Origin: Shewanella gelidii
GTDB lineage: Bacteria; Pseudomonadota; Gammaproteobacteria; Enterobacterales; Shewanellaceae
Assembly (NCBI RefSeq): GCF_014647855.1
Contig: NZ_BMPZ01000002.1
Span: 1-64,000, forward strand
Length of the DNA stretch: 64,000 bases
Reading direction: 5' to 3'
Shown here: piece after piece, positions 22,450 to 32,958 of the stretch
Numbering within the stretch: the first letter of the stretch is position 1
Layout of the letters: every line of letters begins with the position of its first letter
Program-made: the position numbers and the translations under genes
Notes under the pieces: model-generated
What the model was told of the DNA's origin: nothing
The model's database searches: none
Seen by the model: the letters and a program-made list of their open reading frames with translations, nothing else

Positions 22450-23485
22450 TGAGTTTCTCTTTTTGTGCTTCAGCTTTTGCGCGTTGTACTTTTTGATCGT
22501 GGTGATCGTAAGCCTCAACAATACGAGCCACAACTGGGTGTCGAACAACATCCTGCGCTTGGAAGAAATTAAAGCTGACTTCTTCTACATTTTTCAGCAC
22601 TTCAATCGCATGCCGTAAGCCTGAGCGTTGCCCTCTAGGTAAATCGCTTTGGGTAATATCGCCGGTGATCACTGCGCGTGAATTAAAGCCAATCCGGGTT
22701 AAGAACATTTTCATTTGTTCAACCGTTGTATTTTGGCTTTCATCGAGAATAATAAATGCTTCATTTAATGTACGACCTCGCATATATGCGAGCGGTGCAA
22801 CCTCAATGACATTGCGCTCAATAAGACGCTCAACTTTTTCGAACCCCATCATTTCGAACAATGCGTCATAGAGCGGCCGTAAATAAGGATCTACCTTCTG
22901 GCTTAGATCTCCTGGTAAAAAGCCAAGTTTTTCTCCTGCTTCGACCGCAGGGCGGGTTAACAGAATACGGCGGACTTCTTGGCGTTCAAGTGCGTCAACC
23001 GCAGCGGCAACTGCAAGATATGTTTTCCCTGTACCCGCAGGTCCAACGCCAAACGTGATGTCATGACGCACAATGTTTGCAACATATTGACTTTGATTTG
23101 GATTGCGGGGTTTGATAACACCGCGCTTGGTTTTGATATAGAGTTCTTTGTTTTCACCCATATCTTCACTTTCAAGCGCAATGGCCTCTTGAATTGCTAC
23201 ATGAACCTGATCAGGCTCCAAATCGGGCGTACTGCCTTTAACGGGTTGTGTTTCTACGTACAGACTCTTCAGTAAATTGTTTGCATTGAGACTGTTACGA
23301 GGTAGACCAACAATTTTGAAATGATTGTTTTTATAGCTAATTTCGACACCGATTCTGCGTTCTAATTGCTTGATGTTGTCATCAAATGGCCCACATAGGG
23401 AAGCGAGGCGTCGATTGTCGGCAGGTTCAAGGTAAAGATTGAGCGTAGTAAGCTTGTTGGACAAAGAGTGCTCCGTTGGTGTCAT
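22433..23485 (-). CDS. ybeZ: PhoH-like ATPase YbeZ
   Basis: A protein of 350 residues. The PhoH ATPase domain has Walker [12 protein letters not shown] and Walker [11 protein letters not shown]. An N-terminal KH-like region suggests RNA binding. YbeZ works with YbeY in rRNA processing. The gene overlaps ybeY and follows miaB after 140 bases, with a terminator-like hairpin in that gap. Confidence 0.96.
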   Translation of the reverse strand: MTPTEHSLSNKLTTLNLYLEPADNRRLASLCGPFDDNIKQLERRIGVEISYKNNHFKIVGLPRNSLNANNLLKSLYVETQPVKGSTPDLEPDQVHVAIQEAIALESEDMGENKELYIKTKRGVIKPRNPNQSQYVANIVRHDITFGVGPAGTGKTYLAVAAAVDALERQEVRRILLTRPAVEAGEKLGFLPGDLSQKVDPYLRPLYDALFEMMGFEKVERLIERNVIEVAPLAYMRGRTLNEAFIILDESQNTTVEQMKMFLTRIGFNSRAVITGDITQSDLPRGQRSGLRHAIEVLKNVEEVSFNFFQAQDVVRHPVVARIVEAYDHHDQKVQRAKAEAQKEKLNDEQQ

Positions 23486-23574
23486 CTAAAAAATTGGTTC
23501 GCTATGTTCAGTGTACGTATCGATGGGTTTGATTGCCACTGACTTTTTGGCTGAATCGTATAAAAAATGGCTCA

Positions 23575-23600
23575 TATAAAAAGGCGACATTTGCCGCCTC
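23575..23600 (-). terminator. terminator-like hairpin between miaB and ybeZ
   Basis: On the minus strand GAGGCGGCAAATGTCGCCTTTTTAT forms an AGGCG/CGCCT stem followed by five T. It lies 30 bases after the miaB stop and so may end or attenuate miaB transcription before ybeZ. Confidence 0.55.
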
Positions 23601-23628
23601 ATTTTATGTTTTACGCTTCAATGATTGT

Positions 23629-25053
23629 TTATGGCGTATAAGTGGTGACGCCAAGGTCATCTTCAGTTCGGTGCTTGGCCACAATATCTTCTGGTCGCAA
23701 GCTTCGGCGCAAATCCATTTCGTCTTCACCGCGAACAAATACACCTCTTAATGAGTTGGTGTACACATCAACGATTTCGACATCAACGAATCCACCAATA
23801 TGTTTGCGGTCAGCTTCAAAATTTACAACTCGGTTGTTTTCAGTGCGGCCACGCAATTCCATGGGATTTTTAACAGAAGGCCCTTCGACTAAAATTCGCT
23901 GTACTGTGCCCATCATTTGGCGGCTATAGCGCAATGCTTGTTGTGTAATGCGGTCTTGCAAAATGGCGAGTCGCTGCTTTTTTTCTTCCATGTCGACATC
24001 ATCTGGAAGATCGGCTGCTGGCGTTCCTGGGCGAGCGCTGTAGATAAAACTAAAGCTATGGTCAAACGCGACATCTTCAATGAGCTTCATCGTGTCCGCA
24101 AAATCTTGTTGGGATTCGCCAGGGAAGCCGACAATGAAGTCAGAGCTAATCAATATATCTGGACGCGCTTTGCGAAGTCTGCGAATAATTGATTTATATT
24201 CGATAGCCATATGGCCACGCTTCATTTGTGTGAGAATACGATCAGAGCCGGTTTGAACAGGCAAGTGTAAGAAACTCACTAACTCAGGCGTATCTTCATA
24301 AACATCAATGATATCTTGACTGAATTCGATAGGGTGGCTGGTGGTAAATCGCAAGCGATCGATACCGTCGATTGCGGCAATGTATCGAAGTAATTCTGCA
24401 AAGGTGCAAATATCATCATCATGGGTTGCGCCACGATAAGCGTTAACGTTTTGGCCAAGTAAGTTGACTTCTCGAACGCCCTGTTCTGCAAGCTGAGCAA
24501 CTTCAAGGATGACGTCATCTAGAGGACGGCTGACTTCTTCACCACGGGTGTAGGGAACAACGCAGAACGAACAGTACTTACTACAGCCTTCCATGATTGA
24601 AACAAATGCTGATGGTCCTTCTGCCTTTGGCTCAGGGAGTCGATCAAACTTCTCGATTTCAGGAAACGTCACATCAATAACTGCTTTTTCGCCACGTTCA
24701 ACCTGCTGAAGCATTTCTGGTAAGCGGTGCAGAGTCTGAGGGCCAAAAATAATGTCTACACATTGCGCGCGATCTTTGATCGCTTTGCCTTCTTGTGACG
24801 CTACACAGCCGCCAACACCGATAATCAGTGATGGCTTTTTGTCTTTGAGAGTTTTCCAGCGGCCGAGCTGATGAAACACTTTTTCCTGGGCTTTTTCACG
24901 AATCGAGCAGGTGTTAAGCAGTAATACATCCGCTTCTTCCGCTTCTTCTGTCAAGGTATAGCCTTGATAGTCATCTAGCAGGTCTGCCATTTTTGATGAG
25001 TCATACTCATTCATTTGGCAGCCCCAGGTTTTGATATGGAGTTTCTTACTCAT
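23629..25053 (-). CDS. miaB: tRNA-2-methylthio-N6-dimethylallyladenosine synthase
   Basis: A radical SAM methylthiotransferase of 474 residues that modifies A37 in tRNAs reading UNN codons. The N-terminal cluster cysteines lie in [20 protein letters not shown] and GVGGCVAS, the radical SAM motif is [17 protein letters not shown], and a C-terminal TRAM domain follows. It is divergent from ubiF with one small gene between them; in E. coli miaB and ubiF are direct neighbours. Confidence 0.98.
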   Translation of the reverse strand: MSKKLHIKTWGCQMNEYDSSKMADLLDDYQGYTLTEEAEEADVLLLNTCSIREKAQEKVFHQLGRWKTLKDKKPSLIIGVGGCVASQEGKAIKDRAQCVDIIFGPQTLHRLPEMLQQVERGEKAVIDVTFPEIEKFDRLPEPKAEGPSAFVSIMEGCSKYCSFCVVPYTRGEEVSRPLDDVILEVAQLAEQGVREVNLLGQNVNAYRGATHDDDICTFAELLRYIAAIDGIDRLRFTTSHPIEFSQDIIDVYEDTPELVSFLHLPVQTGSDRILTQMKRGHMAIEYKSIIRRLRKARPDILISSDFIVGFPGESQQDFADTMKLIEDVAFDHSFSFIYSARPGTPAADLPDDVDMEEKKQRLAILQDRITQQALRYSRQMMGTVQRILVEGPSVKNPMELRGRTENNRVVNFEADRKHIGGFVDVEIVDVYTNSLRGVFVRGEDEMDLRRSLRPEDIVAKHRTEDDLGVTTYTP

Positions 25054-25147
25054 CAGCTTGCGTCACTCTTAACACCTCAAAAAATAGCGCGACATTTTAC
25101 CCTCTGAAGGTGCTGCTGACCAGTCTATTTACCATATTTACGTTGAA

Positions 25148-25462
25148 TCACTCTGAAACCTGTGATAACCACACTTGGGCTAAGTGTTTATTTTGCTGTT
25201 GCGCCATGATGTTGGGTTCAACAACTACACCAAAATCTTTTGCCATTTCCAGTGAGTTATCTCGCGCTTGATCATAGATTTGTTGGGTTAGCTCTAACCT
25301 CAGTAAAGCAATGGTTTCCGTGGTGTGGACATATAAGGCATAATCCACAGGATCTCGGTGGGTGACTTTGATGACCTCGATATCTTGTTCAGCGTAAGCA
25401 ACTTGGCTGACAATCAGTAAACTAGCAGCGACAACAATGTTACGTGGGCTAAAGGTTTTCAT
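25148..25462 (-). CDS. small secreted protein of unknown function
   Basis: A protein of 104 residues with a clear signal peptide (MKTFSPRNIVVAASLL... ending VAYA) and a mature part of about 80 residues rich in Glu, Gln and Ala. I do not recognise the family. It has its own ATG with a modest ribosome site and sits between miaB and ubiF, on the miaB strand and upstream of it, so it may be transcribed with miaB. Confidence 0.7.
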   Translation of the reverse strand: MKTFSPRNIVVAASLLIVSQVAYAEQDIEVIKVTHRDPVDYALYVHTTETIALLRLELTQQIYDQARDNSLEMAKDFGVVVEPNIMAQQQNKHLAQVWLSQVSE

Positions 25463-25712
25463 CCGATCCTCTCTTAGCGACTATCGCGTTGATTGATGTA
25501 AACGAGCTAAAAGTTATCTCGTACATACATTGGACACTTTCAGTGTATCGTTTAGTTTGATTTTTAGTTTTGCAGTGTTTTGCTGGATGTAACTAGGTAT
25601 GAATGAGGGCTGATCTAGTCACATTTGCTCACCGTTTACTCAACATTGACATCAAAGAACATAATTTTGGCGGTTTTGAAACAGTCATTTTTTACGAATT
25701 AAGAAGGGTGGT

Positions 25713-26900
25713 ATGGAAGCGAATTTTCTTCAGCATGACATCGTTGTCGTTGGTGGTGGCATGGTGGGTGCTGCAGCTGCACTAGGACTTGCTCAACAAG
25801 GGCTTTCGGTTGCGATGATTGAAGCGTTTGCGCCAAAGCCATATGACGACAGTCAACCGATTGATATTCGGGTATCTGCAATCAGTGTTGCATCTGAGCA
25901 GTTGCTTGAGTCTGTTGGTGCGCTAGATTCGCTGCTAGCAAAACGCTGTGTCGCTTATCAGGGATTAGAAACCTGGGAGCTTGAAGGATTTATTACACAG
26001 TTCCATGCCAAACAAATTAACGCTTCTCACTTAGGGCATATTGTTGAGAATCGGTTGGTACAGCTGGCTTTGTGGGAACAAATTGAATGCACAGAAAATA
26101 TTACACTATATTGCCCCGAAACAATTCATAAAATTCAAAGATTCGACAAAGGGATTGTGCTTGAGCTCGGTCAAGGGCTGCAGCTGCAAACAAAACTGTT
26201 GGTCGGTGCTGATGGTGCGAATTCGCAGGTCAGGCAGTGGGCTGGTATCGGTTTAACCGGGTGGGACTACGCGCAATCAGCCATGCTCATAAATATCGAA
26301 ACTGAAGATGAGCAGCAGGATGTCACCTGGCAGCAGTTCACGCCGAAAGGGCCTCGTTCGTTATTACCTTTGCCTGGAAGGCATGCATCCTTAGTTTGGT
26401 ACGATGATGCTGCGCGAATTGCGCAATTGCAGGGCTTGAGCCATAAAGCATTGGCGGAACAGGTGCGCGCTAATTTTCCAAGCCGTTTAAACCCCAAATT
26501 TAAAGTGCTCGCGAAGGGGAGTTTCCCGCTCACGCGTCGACATGCATTGCGTTATTGTGAAAACAATGTCGTTATTCTTGGAGATGCAGCACACACCATC
26601 AACCCGCTGGCAGGCCAAGGGGTTAATCTAGGGTTTAAAGATGTCGCTGCACTCGTTGACACGATCAAACAAGCGATAGAGCAAGAAGAAGCTTGGTGGC
26701 AAGAATCCATATTAAAGCGCTATCAAACCAAGCGATACCGCGACAATCAATTGATGATGTCGACCATGGATCTGTTTTATGCAAGTTTTAGCAATGATCT
26801 GCTCCCCCTCAAATTACTTCGTAACGGTGCACTTAAACTGGCTAATGTGGATTCGCCCCTAAAGCAGCAAGTGTTGAAGTATGCGATGGGCTTAAAGTAG
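25713..26900 (+). CDS. ubiF: UbiH/UbiF-family FAD-dependent ubiquinone hydroxylase
   Basis: A flavin monooxygenase of 395 residues. It has the N-terminal dinucleotide fold (VVVGGGMVGAAAALGLAQQG) and the family signature GDAAHTINPLAGQGVNLGF. UbiF hydroxylates the quinone ring in ubiquinone synthesis. The ubiF symbol rests on its place next to miaB, as in E. coli; by sequence alone it could be another UbiH/F/I paralogue. AAGG lies just upstream of the ATG. Confidence 0.85.
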   Translation: MEANFLQHDIVVVGGGMVGAAAALGLAQQGLSVAMIEAFAPKPYDDSQPIDIRVSAISVASEQLLESVGALDSLLAKRCVAYQGLETWELEGFITQFHAKQINASHLGHIVENRLVQLALWEQIECTENITLYCPETIHKIQRFDKGIVLELGQGLQLQTKLLVGADGANSQVRQWAGIGLTGWDYAQSAMLINIETEDEQQDVTWQQFTPKGPRSLLPLPGRHASLVWYDDAARIAQLQGLSHKALAEQVRANFPSRLNPKFKVLAKGSFPLTRRHALRYCENNVVILGDAAHTINPLAGQGVNLGFKDVAALVDTIKQAIEQEEAWWQESILKRYQTKRYRDNQLMMSTMDLFYASFSNDLLPLKLLRNGALKLANVDSPLKQQVLKYAMGLK

Positions 26901-26931
26901 TCCGAAAATAGATTTATCTTTCAAGCTTATT

Positions 26932-26960
26932 TTGCCGCCAATCATTTTGGGTGCTAAAAT
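26932..26960 (+). promoter_or_regulatory. putative promoter of pth
   Basis: TTGCCG (26932-26937) and TAAAAT (26955-26960) are 17 bases apart, and a TG precedes the -10 box (extended -10). It lies in the gap after ubiF, 75 bases before pth. Confidence 0.5.
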
Positions 26961-27034
26961 GCCGCGCTTAAATTGCTGCGAGCGGAATCTCTGCGGTACC
27001 GAATGTGTAATTAGAGTCGTCAAAAAAGATAACC

Positions 27035-27622
27035 ATGGCAGATATAAAGTTAATTGTTGGCTTGGCTAACCCAGGTAGTGATTATGCCAGAACCCGCCAC
27101 AATGCTGGTGAGTGGTATGTTCAAGAGTTGGCGAGAATATGTAATGTGAGTTTAGCGCCTGAAAGTAAATACTTCGGACTCACCGCAAGAGCCACCTTGC
27201 ATGGCAAAGACGTTCGATTACTCATTCCTACAACATTTATGAATTTGAGTGGTAAGTCAGTAGCGGCCTTGGCAAATTTTTTTAGAATTCTACCTGAAGA
27301 GATTTTAGTCGCGCATGATGAGTTGGACATGGAGCCTGGCGTTGCGAAGTTCAAGCTGGGTGGTGGTCATGGTGGTCACAATGGCCTTAAAGACATTATT
27401 GCAAAAATGGCCAATAACAAAGGCTTTTACCGATTGCGAATTGGTATCGGCCATCCTGGGGATAAAAACCGTGTGAGTGGTTATGTGTTAGGGAAAGCAC
27501 CTCAGGCAGAGCAAGAAAGAATCGAAGCGGCAGTCGATGAGGCTGTGCGCTCAACAGAGATACTATTTAAGCAGGATATGAGCAAGGCGATGCATCGGTT
27601 GCACTCGTTTAAAGCGGAATAG
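27035..27622 (+). CDS. pth: peptidyl-tRNA hydrolase
   Basis: An enzyme of 195 residues that frees tRNA from peptidyl-tRNA dropped by ribosomes. It begins with [18 protein letters not shown], where His22 is the catalytic residue, and has HDELD and [12 protein letters not shown] in the middle. It precedes ychF, the same pair found near prs in E. coli. Confidence 0.98.
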   Translation: MADIKLIVGLANPGSDYARTRHNAGEWYVQELARICNVSLAPESKYFGLTARATLHGKDVRLLIPTTFMNLSGKSVAALANFFRILPEEILVAHDELDMEPGVAKFKLGGGHGGHNGLKDIIAKMANNKGFYRLRIGIGHPGDKNRVSGYVLGKAPQAEQERIEAAVDEAVRSTEILFKQDMSKAMHRLHSFKAE

Positions 27623-27726
27623 ATTGAATAGATAACGAATAAACTTCAGGCCGTAAGGTTCTTGTGAATGGTCATTTGTTTAACATTGACACAAATGACC
27701 GCAATAAACAGATTAAAGGTAATACT

Positions 27727-28818
27727 ATGGGTTTTAAATGCGGCATCGTTGGACTGCCAAACGTAGGTAAATCAACACTATTTAATGCGTTAACAAAGGC
27801 GGGTATCGAAGCTTCTAACTTTCCGTTTTGTACCATTGAGCCAAACACCGGTGTCGTGCCCGTGCCTGACACACGTTTAGAGGCATTGGCTGCAATTGTA
27901 AACCCAGAGCGCGTGATGCCTACAACAATGGAATTTGTGGATATTGCAGGTTTGGTTGCTGGCGCTTCTAAAGGCGAAGGGTTAGGAAATAAATTCCTCG
28001 CGAATATTCGTGAAACTGATGCGATTGGTCATGTGGTACGTTGTTTCGAAGATGATAACATTGTTCACGTTGCGAATAAGGTTTCACCTGCAGCTGATAT
28101 TGAAGTCATTAATACCGAGCTTGCATTAGCAGATTTAGATAGCTGTGAGCGTGCAATTACACGCCAGCAAAAGCGTGCGAAAGGTGGTGACAAAGACGCG
28201 AAGTTTGAAGTCGAAGTTCTTGAAAAAATGCGCCCGGTTTTGGACTCAGGAAAAATGTTGCGTTCAATGGAGCTGAGCAAGGAAGAGAAGGCCGCTGTTG
28301 GTTATCTAAACTTCTTAACTTTAAAGCCGACGATGTATATTGCGAACGTTTCAGAAGACGGCTTCGAAGATAACCCACATCTAGATGCTGTGCGAGCGAT
28401 TGCTGATCAAGAAAATGCAGTTGTTGTTGCGGTGTGTGCCGCCATTGAGTCAGAACTTGCAGAAATGGACGCCGAAGACCGTGATGAGTTTATGGCTGAC
28501 TTAGGACTTGAAGAGCCAGGGCTTGATCGAGTGATCCGCGGTGGATATCAGTTACTTGACTTGCATACGTATTTCACTGCCGGCGTAAAAGAAGTTCGCG
28601 CATGGACGGTTCGCGTTGGTGCCAACGCGCCGCAAGCTGCCGGTGTTATTCATACTGATTTTGAACGTGGATTTATTCGTGCTCAAGTAATGTCGTATGA
28701 TGATTTTATTGAATATAACGGTGAAGCTGGTGCAAAAGAAGCCGGCAAGCTGCGTGTCGAGGGTAAAACCTATGTCGTGAAAGATGGCGACGTGATGCAT
28801 TTCTTATTCAACGTTTAA
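27727..28818 (+). CDS. ychF: redox-regulated ATPase YchF
   Basis: An Obg-class ATPase of 363 residues, the E. coli length. It has the P-loop [15 protein letters not shown], a switch region [17 protein letters not shown] and a C-terminal TGS domain ([18 protein letters not shown]). It binds ribosomes and modulates stress responses. The ATG at 27727 has AAGGT upstream; a GTG 21 codons earlier is rejected. Confidence 0.98.
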   Translation: MGFKCGIVGLPNVGKSTLFNALTKAGIEASNFPFCTIEPNTGVVPVPDTRLEALAAIVNPERVMPTTMEFVDIAGLVAGASKGEGLGNKFLANIRETDAIGHVVRCFEDDNIVHVANKVSPAADIEVINTELALADLDSCERAITRQQKRAKGGDKDAKFEVEVLEKMRPVLDSGKMLRSMELSKEEKAAVGYLNFLTLKPTMYIANVSEDGFEDNPHLDAVRAIADQENAVVVAVCAAIESELAEMDAEDRDEFMADLGLEEPGLDRVIRGGYQLLDLHTYFTAGVKEVRAWTVRVGANAPQAAGVIHTDFERGFIRAQVMSYDDFIEYNGEAGAKEAGKLRVEGKTYVVKDGDVMHFLFNV

Positions 28819-28921
28819 TTATTGTTTGTGGCGGTGTAGGGAAGAGTTGCCCAGCAATCGCCCAGTTTGGTGAAGGAATAGCCTAACAGTGTAGGTAGAG
28901 CAAATTAGCGGAAAAAAGCTG

Positions 28922-28950
28922 TTGACCTGACTACACTGAATAAGCATAAT
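28922..28950 (+). promoter_or_regulatory. promoter of the tRNA Met-Leu-Gln operon
   Basis: TTGACC (28922-28927) and CATAAT (28945-28950) are 17 bases apart, followed by a GC-rich discriminator (ACGCCCCG). The -10 box and discriminator closely resemble those of the tRNA-Trp promoter, as expected for stringently controlled stable RNA. Confidence 0.8.
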
Positions 28951-28990
28951 ACGCCCCGTTCCTCGCCAAGAGGGGCATGTAAAACATAGT

Positions 28991-29067
28991 GGCAATGTAG
29001 CTCAGCTGGTTAGAGCACAGCACTCATAATGCTGGGGTCGCAGGTTCAAGTCCCGCCATTGCTACCA
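28991..29067 (+). tRNA. tRNA-Met (CAT), elongator, copy 1
   Basis: A 77-base cloverleaf with acceptor GGCAATG/CATTGCT, anticodon CAT in CTCATAA, and encoded CCA. The first pair is G-T rather than the mismatch of initiator tRNA, and the body resembles metT/metU, so it is the elongator. First gene of the array. Confidence 0.95.
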
Positions 29068-29099
29068 TCTTTCTCAAGATGTTAAACTAGAGATGTTGT

Positions 29100-29184
<85 letters not shown>

Positions 29185-29228
29185 TTAATTCAGACAACTA
29201 GCGTAGCTGGTGGTCGAAAAAGTTAGAT

Positions 29229-29303
29229 TGGGATATCGCCAAGCGGTAAGGCACCGGGTTTTGATCTCGGCATTCCCAGGTTCGAATCCTGGTATCCCAG
29301 CCA
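29229..29303 (+). tRNA. tRNA-Gln (TTG), copy 1
   Basis: A 75-base tRNA beginning TGGGATATCGCC with anticodon TTG in TTTTGAT and encoded CCA. It matches E. coli glnU/glnW in form. Confidence 0.97.
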
Positions 29304-29323
29304 TCTAACTTAAAACAAGATAT

Positions 29324-29398
29324 TGGGATATCGCCAAGCGGTAAGGCACCGGGTTTTGATCTCGGCATTCCCAGGTTCGAATCCTGGTATCCCAGCCA
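29324..29398 (+). tRNA. tRNA-Gln (TTG), copy 2
   Basis: This 75-base gene is identical to copy 1 and lies only 20 bases after it. It has no Met or Leu gene between, so it is a local extra copy. Confidence 0.97.
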
Positions 29399-29403
29399 TC
29401 TTT

Positions 29404-29480
29404 GGCAATGTAGCTCAGCTGGTTAGAGCACAGCACTCATAATGCTGGGGTCGCAGGTTCAAGTCCCGCCATTGCTACCA
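29404..29480 (+). tRNA. tRNA-Met (CAT), elongator, copy 2
   Basis: This 77-base gene is identical to copy 1 and starts the second Met-Leu-Gln unit. It begins five bases after the previous tRNA-Gln. Confidence 0.95.
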
Positions 29481-29512
29481 TCTTTCTCAAGATGTTAAAC
29501 TAGAGATGTTTT

Positions 29513-29597
<85 letters not shown>

Positions 29598-29642
29598 TTA
29601 ATTCAGGCAGCTAGCGATTGCTGGTGGTCGAAAAAGTTAGAT

Positions 29643-29717
29643 TGGGATATCGCCAAGCGGTAAGGCACCGGGTTTTGATCTCGGCATTCCCAGGTTCAAA
29701 TCCTGGTATCCCAGCCA
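29643..29717 (+). tRNA. tRNA-Gln (TTG), copy 3
   Basis: It is the same as the other two copies except for one change in the T-loop (TTCAAAT instead of TTCGAAT), at the purine position 57, which tolerates A. It should be functional. Confidence 0.96.
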
Positions 29718-29767
29718 TATATGAAATTCGGTTGAACAAATTGTGTTTAACCTTGTTTCAATAAAAA

Positions 29768-29800
29768 CATCTTTCTCCAGATGTAAAACAGAGATGCAGT
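29768..29800 (+). pseudogene. spacer remnant of a lost tRNA-Met unit
   Basis: CATCTTTCTC and AGATGT...AGAGATG here match the spacer that in units 1 and 2 joins the 3' end of tRNA-Met to tRNA-Leu, yet no tRNA-Met lies upstream. The simplest reading is a third Met-Leu-Gln unit whose Met gene was deleted, leaving its 3' spacer. Confidence 0.6.
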
Positions 29801-29885
<85 letters not shown>

Positions 29886-29927
29886 TTAAATTTTGAATCT
29901 TTGTAATTACATTGATTTTATAACGTT

Positions 29928-29955
29928 AAAGCCTGTCTTACGACAGGCTTTTTTG
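29928..29955 (+). terminator. terminator of the tRNA array
   Basis: A ten-base perfect stem (AAAGCCTGTC with GACAGGCTTT), a four-base loop and a run of T. It also faces the convergent Na/Pi transporter gene, whose stop lies 18 bases away. Confidence 0.9.
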
Positions 29956-29972
29956 TTTGTGGATCATGGCCA

Positions 29973-31769
29973 TTACTTCGGCTCACGTTTTCTTAGCTGC
30001 AACTTCGCAATACGTTTACTTAGGGTGTAAATTCGCTTGAGTGAATCGACCCATTCCATCTCAACTCGAAAGAGTTTCAGTCTAAGTTCATCTCCCTCAC
30101 TTAAGCGCTCCGCTTGGTGTGTCAGTACGGTTTCAAGTAAAGAGTTCAATTCCCGTTTCGCATGGAGTACTTGTTCCGCAAGTGCCGCATCCTCACGACG
30201 AACTGCATTTACGCAGTCTAGCAGCGCTTGGTTGACCCGCTCCTGAGCAGTATCCAATGTATTACGCATTTTGGGGCTGATGGTTAGGTTTGTATTGAGT
30301 GCGCGATAGGCCAAAGGCAGTAGGCTATCGACAACTAAATCGGCGATACTTTCGAGCTGATCAGTAATACTCACCAGTTTAATTTGCCGTTGGCTTTGAC
30401 TGTCGGAAAGTGGTTCAAGCCGCAATCGTCCTAAGTAAGACAAAATGTTTGCATGTAGCGTGTCCACTTCTTCTTCAATAGTCTCAATTTGTTTCAGTTG
30501 TTTACGTACCTTGTCGGCGGCGTCATGGCTTGCAATTGGGGGTAACAGGTTCATCATATTGCACACTCGCCGTCCCACTCGAGATAACTCCAGTTGCGCT
30601 TGATCAAGAGCCAATTCAGGTGTGCTCAATAACTCTTCTGACAAGTATTTGGGTTTTATTACTTGCTGTTTTGCCTTCGAAGGTTTGGCTCTGACGGGGA
30701 CTACGCGCTCAACAAACCAAACAAATACGCCAGCAAATGGCAGCATGATCAGTGTGTTGAGTACATTAAATAAGGTATTGGCATTCGCAATTTGCCGTGG
30801 AATTTCCGCGGATTGCTTGGCAACTCCGGTCAGTTCGGTGTGGACGGGCGAAATCTGGGTACTGAACTCCCCAAGATATGCGATAAACGGCAGCCAAATC
30901 ACCACGCCAAGGACATTAAAACATACGTGCACCACCGCTGCCTGAACCGCCTCTCGAGGTTTACCTAATGCTGAGAGCATTGCCGTAATGCACGTACCAA
31001 TATTGGCTCCCATCGCTAAGGCAATACCGGTTTCCAAAGAAATAAAACCTTGGGCTGCTAAAACAATTACGATGCCTGTTGTTGCTGAAGAGGACTGCAC
31101 TAACGCTGTAAAGCCTGCAGAGATCAAAATGGCCAATAAGGCATTATCCATGTGGGTCATGGCATCAATAAATGGTTGATATTCACGCAAGGGCGACATG
31201 GCTTCGCCCATAATGTTCATGCCAAGGAAAATGAGACCCAGCCCCATTAACATATCGCCATATTGTTTAATTTTTTCTTTGCTGGAAATAAACTGCACAG
31301 CAAAACCAACAGCAACCATTGCCAGAGCAGCCTTAGTGACTTTAAAAGCAATGATTTGTGCCGTCACCGTGGTACCAATATTGGCACCCATAATGACACC
31401 CACAGCCTGCGGCATTGACATTAAGCCTGCAGAGATAAACCCAACAAGCAAAACCGTTGTGACAGATGATGATTGGATGACTGCCGTAAGACCGGTTCCT
31501 GTGAGCATACCCACAAAGCGATTACTGGTTAGTTTAGAGAGAAGGGTGCGCATTCGCTCCCCAGCGGCCAGTTTTAACGCTTGCGACATCTTCTCCATGC
31601 CATATAAAAAAAGAGCAAGCCCACCAAACAAACCGACGAGCATGGGTAAGGTGTCAAAGTCTTTTCCTGAATCTGCGGCGTAACTTGAAGTGGACCAAAA
31701 GGACAGCATGAAGAGGAAGCAAATTGCGATGAATTTTTGCAATTGCTGTGGGTTGAACTTAACAAACAT
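29973..31769 (-). CDS. Na+/phosphate cotransporter family protein with PhoU-like domain
   Basis: A protein of 598 residues. After an N-terminal hydrophobic segment that may be a signal peptide (ending SSYAAD) come two inverted Na/Pi cotransporter repeats, each with the QSSS motif (99-102 and 225-228) and a GANIGT block (128-133 and in repeat two). The last 200 residues are helical and PhoU-like. It should move phosphate with sodium across the inner membrane, in either direction; E. coli YjbB of this family exports phosphate. No pho-type operator was recognised upstream. Confidence 0.9.
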   Translation of the reverse strand: MFVKFNPQQLQKFIAICFLFMLSFWSTSSYAADSGKDFDTLPMLVGLFGGLALFLYGMEKMSQALKLAAGERMRTLLSKLTSNRFVGMLTGTGLTAVIQSSSVTTVLLVGFISAGLMSMPQAVGVIMGANIGTTVTAQIIAFKVTKAALAMVAVGFAVQFISSKEKIKQYGDMLMGLGLIFLGMNIMGEAMSPLREYQPFIDAMTHMDNALLAILISAGFTALVQSSSATTGIVIVLAAQGFISLETGIALAMGANIGTCITAMLSALGKPREAVQAAVVHVCFNVLGVVIWLPFIAYLGEFSTQISPVHTELTGVAKQSAEIPRQIANANTLFNVLNTLIMLPFAGVFVWFVERVVPVRAKPSKAKQQVIKPKYLSEELLSTPELALDQAQLELSRVGRRVCNMMNLLPPIASHDAADKVRKQLKQIETIEEEVDTLHANILSYLGRLRLEPLSDSQSQRQIKLVSITDQLESIADLVVDSLLPLAYRALNTNLTISPKMRNTLDTAQERVNQALLDCVNAVRREDAALAEQVLHAKRELNSLLETVLTHQAERLSEGDELRLKLFRVEMEWVDSLKRIYTLSKRIAKLQLRKREPK

Positions 31770-31889
31770 ACAATAAGCCCCTGATTAATTTCTCTAAATT
31801 AATAGTAGATTAACTCGAGCTATCTTGTGGGGAAATGATGTGTAAATTTGCGGTTTTTTTAGTTTCTCATACTAAAGTTGATTGGGTAT

Positions 31890-31917
31890 AAAAAAACGCA
31901 CTCTTTTGAGTGCGTTT
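31890..31917 (-). terminator. terminator of prs
   Basis: A ten-base perfect stem (AAACGCACTC with GAGTGCGTTT) with a four-base loop. Read on the minus strand it ends in a run of T and lies 27 bases after the prs stop. Confidence 0.9.
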
Positions 31918-31943
31918 GATCTTCACGAACGTCTTAGCAAATA

Positions 31944-32891
31944 CTAGTGTTGAAACATTGCCGAAATAGACTCTTCGTTGCTCACACGGCGAATTGCCTC
32001 AGCAAGCACAGCAGACATAGTCAACTGAGTGACTTTCTCTACTTTTTGCATTTCTGGGCTTAGCGGTGTTGTATCTGTGACGATGACTTCATCGATAACA
32101 GAATCTTTAATGTTTTGCGCTGCATTCCCTGAGAATACTGGGTGTGTAGCGTAGGCAAAGACACGATTTGCACCATGCTCTTTCAAAGCTTCAGCAGCTT
32201 TGCTTAATGTCCCGCCCGTGTCGATCATGTCATCAACAATGATGCAGTCACGGCCTTGAACATCACCAATAATATGCATAACTTGTGCAACGTTTGCTTG
32301 TGGGCGACGCTTATCGATAATCGCTAGATCCGAGTCATCTAATAACTTTGCGACAGCGCGAGCACGAACTACACCACCAATATCAGGAGAGACAACAACA
32401 GGGTTGTCCAGTTTCTTCGCTAGCATATCTTCAAGCAGTACAGGGCTACCAAAGACGTTATCTACTGGAACGTCGAAGAAGCCTTGAATTTGCTCAGCGT
32501 GAAGATCACAAGTCAGAACGCGGTCAACACCAACGCTTGAAAGGAAATCTGCAACTACTTTTGCAGTAATGGGTACACGGGCACTACGAACACGACGGTC
32601 CTGACGAGCGTAACCAAAATATGGAATAACAGCTGTGATACGGCCTGCAGACGCACGGCGTAATGCATCAACCATTACAATCAGTTCCATTAAGTTGTCA
32701 TTTGTTGGCGCACATGTCGATTGGATGATGAATACATCCGCACCACGTACATTTTCATTAATTTGGACACTGATTTCACCATCGCTAAAAACACCTACAT
32801 CGGCGTTTCCAAGTTTGCAAAATAAACGGTCGGCAATCTTTTTAGCGAGGCTGGGGGTAGCATTCCCAGCAAAGAGCTTGATGTCGGGCAC
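31944..32891 (-). CDS. prs: ribose-phosphate pyrophosphokinase
   Basis: An enzyme of 315 residues, the E. coli length, that makes PRPP from ribose 5-phosphate and ATP for nucleotide, NAD, histidine and tryptophan synthesis. The PRPP loop [17 protein letters not shown] and the [15 protein letters not shown] flag region are intact. The start is GTG with GAGG seven bases upstream. It follows ispE, as in E. coli. Confidence 0.98.
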   Translation of the reverse strand: MPDIKLFAGNATPSLAKKIADRLFCKLGNADVGVFSDGEISVQINENVRGADVFIIQSTCAPTNDNLMELIVMVDALRRASAGRITAVIPYFGYARQDRRVRSARVPITAKVVADFLSSVGVDRVLTCDLHAEQIQGFFDVPVDNVFGSPVLLEDMLAKKLDNPVVVSPDIGGVVRARAVAKLLDDSDLAIIDKRRPQANVAQVMHIIGDVQGRDCIIVDDMIDTGGTLSKAAEALKEHGANRVFAYATHPVFSGNAAQNIKDSVIDEVIVTDTTPLSPEMQKVEKVTQLTMSAVLAEAIRRVSNEESISAMFQH

Positions 32892-32958
32892 GGTATAACC
32901 TCAGGCGTTTGCTTTATAAAAGTGGCTGGTTCGAATGAACGAATCCAGAATAGTTTGT

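Noticed and set aside
31198..31683. 161-codon plus-strand frame inside the Na/Pi transporter gene
   Set aside because: Antisense shadow of a membrane protein gene with clear family motifs on the minus strand.
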